Assembly: GCA_030045295.1 (NCBI GenBank)
Contig: JASIGD010000145.1
Span: 1-34,828, forward strand
Source of the DNA: Streptosporangiaceae bacterium
GTDB lineage: Bacteria > Actinomycetota > Actinomycetes > Streptosporangiales > Streptosporangiaceae
DNA: 34,828 bases
Direction: 5' to 3'
Position numbers and translations under genes: made by a program. The notes beneath the pieces were generated by a model. The model had not been told where the DNA came from and made no database searches. It saw only the letters and a list, made by a program, of their open reading frames with translations. Numbering within the stretch: position 1 is the stretch's first letter; the number at the start of each line of letters is the position of its first letter. Positions 33,943-34,828 of this stretch are shown in pieces.

Positions 33943-34828
33943 CTACCGCCCGGGGTCAGAAACCGGGCCGCGGGACCGGACCTGGTCCGCGTCGGGGACG
34001 CAGGACAGCCATTCCGGGCGGCTGGAGCCCCGGGGTACGAGCAGCGGGTCCGGCCAGCGCGGCGGGGTGGCGGAAAACCGGACCGGCGGGGCGAGCATGT
34101 GCACGTCGCCGAGCGGGCTGGGGGCGTCGTAAGGGACCGGATCGCGGAGGGTGTGCTCGTCGTCGCAGCCGGCCAGGGCAGGGTTGACCAGGCCGAGCGA
34201 CCCGCACCACATGGCGGCACGGGTGAGGTTCACGGTGCTGTGCCAGGAGCCTCCCTCGGTAGCGCGCTTGATCAGAGCCGCGGCGGCTCCGACTGCTCCC
34301 AGGTAGCCGGTGACGTAGTCGTTGATCATTCCGGTGACGGGGAGCCTGGGCTCGGCCGCGCTTCCTTCCATGGTCATGAGGCCAGAGGCAGCAGATCCGT
34401 TCATGTCGAAGCCGCCGCGACGCGCCCACGGGCCGCGCGACCCGTAGCAGGTGACTGAGACGTACACCAGGCCCGGGTGCCGTTCGGCCAGCTGACGTGG
34501 TTCGAGGCCACGGCGCTCCAGCGAGCCGGACCGGTGGTTGCTGACCACGATGTCGGCCGCGGCCAGCAGGGCTGCGGCTCGTTCTTGCCCGGCCGGGTTT
34601 CCGAGGTCGACGTACGCGCTGCGGGAGCCGACGTTTGCCTCGGCGTAGATGAACTCGTGCTCGTAGTCGTTCGGCCGCGTCGCGCAGAGCACGTCCGCCC
34701 CGTGCTCGGCCAGCGTCCGGCCCACGACCGGGCCCGCGACGGCGTGGGTGAACGACAGTACGCGGACGCGGTCGAATGGCCGCTGCGCTGGGCCGAAGTC
34801 GCGCGGCGGAGCGTCGCCTATGCGCTCC
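33943..34828 (-). CDS. CaiB/BaiF family (class III) CoA-transferase, partial at window edge
   Basis: The frame is open to the right edge, so the N-terminus lies outside. The first visible residues include RVRVLSFTHAVAGPVVGRTLAEHGADVL, the classic start region of class III CoA-transferases; GTG 34725 is therefore internal. Downstream are DIVVSNHRSGSLERRGL, VYVSVTCYGSRGPWARRGGFDMNGSAASGLM and VTGMINDYVTGYLGAVGAAAAL, where the Asp of INDY fits the catalytic aspartate position. These enzymes move CoA between carboxylic acids. It converges on the FadE gene, and both would serve CoA-thioester catabolism. It is one of the paired halves or a single-domain version; its total length cannot be told here. 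Confidence 0.9.
   Translation of the reverse strand, partial: ERIGDAPPRDFGPAQRPFDRVRVLSFTHAVAGPVVGRTLAEHGADVLCATRPNDYEHEFIYAEANVGSRSAYVDLGNPAGQERAAALLAAADIVVSNHRSGSLERRGLEPRQLAERHPGLVYVSVTCYGSRGPWARRGGFDMNGSAASGLMTMEGSAAEPRLPVTGMINDYVTGYLGAVGAAAALIKRATEGGSWHSTVNLTRAAMWCGSLGLVNPALAGCDDEHTLRDPVPYDAPSPLGDVHMLAPPVRFSATPPRWPDPLLVPRGSSRPEWLSCVPDADQVRSRGPVSDPGR

Overview
The window is very GC-rich, codon-biased, densely coded DNA of a high-GC Gram-positive actinomycete. The evidence is GTG starts, 1-4 bp translational couplings (ATGA, GTGA, TGATG), and families typical of Actinobacteria: WS/DGAT acyltransferase, QsdR-type TetR regulator, DUF4232, DUF1707, a two-domain FadE and a chloramphenicol phosphotransferase. 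A soil Streptosporangiales-like genome is my guess. No rRNA, tRNA, CRISPR array, intact insertion sequence or phage module was recognised.

Left part (1-6492): the end of a P-loop kinase-like gene, a molbindin and a MarR regulator. Next is the decayed N-terminus of an acyl-CoA ligase, divergent from a tightly coupled lipid operon of two alpha/beta hydrolases, a wax ester synthase/diacylglycerol acyltransferase and a QsdR-type regulator. A zinc-independent MDR reductase converges on the operon. Positions 6660-7897 hold a two-gene alkylation-repair operon (Ogt plus a 2OG-Fe(II) oxygenase). An amylosucrase follows a long perfect inverted repeat.

Middle (10183-17330): a minus-strand block with an NAD-type malic enzyme, then acoX-acoA-acoB-acoC (acetoin cleavage to acetyl-CoA and acetaldehyde) and a small methyltransferase. 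No E3 (dihydrolipoyl dehydrogenase) is encoded here. Just beyond lies the decayed C-terminus of an acyl-CoA ligase on the opposite strand to the N-terminal fragment at 1257-1448. The two pieces bracket about 16 kb in a geometry that an inversion could produce.

Right part (17746-34828): mostly independent single genes. They are a large secreted protein with two DUF4232-like domains and a GH25-like C-terminal domain, a small Cys-rich protein, a methyltransferase, a cytidine/dCMP-type deaminase, a GAP-family membrane protein and a frameshifted P-loop gene remnant. DUF1269 and DUF1992 proteins, a second MarR regulator and an uncharacterised membrane/coiled-coil protein follow. Then come an intact acyl-CoA synthetase, a lipoprotein L,D-transpeptidase, a chloramphenicol 3-O-phosphotransferase preceded by a terminator-like hairpin, and a thioesterase with a palindromic promoter. 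The end holds a DUF1707 protein with a Cys-rich tail, a duplicated acyl-CoA dehydrogenase and a class III CoA-transferase cut by the window edge. Fatty acyl/CoA chemistry is the recurring theme. No clearly novel multi-gene system is evident. The best leads are the attenuator-like hairpin of the resistance gene, the split ligase, the secreted DUF4232/GH25-like protein and the unexplained inverted repeats.
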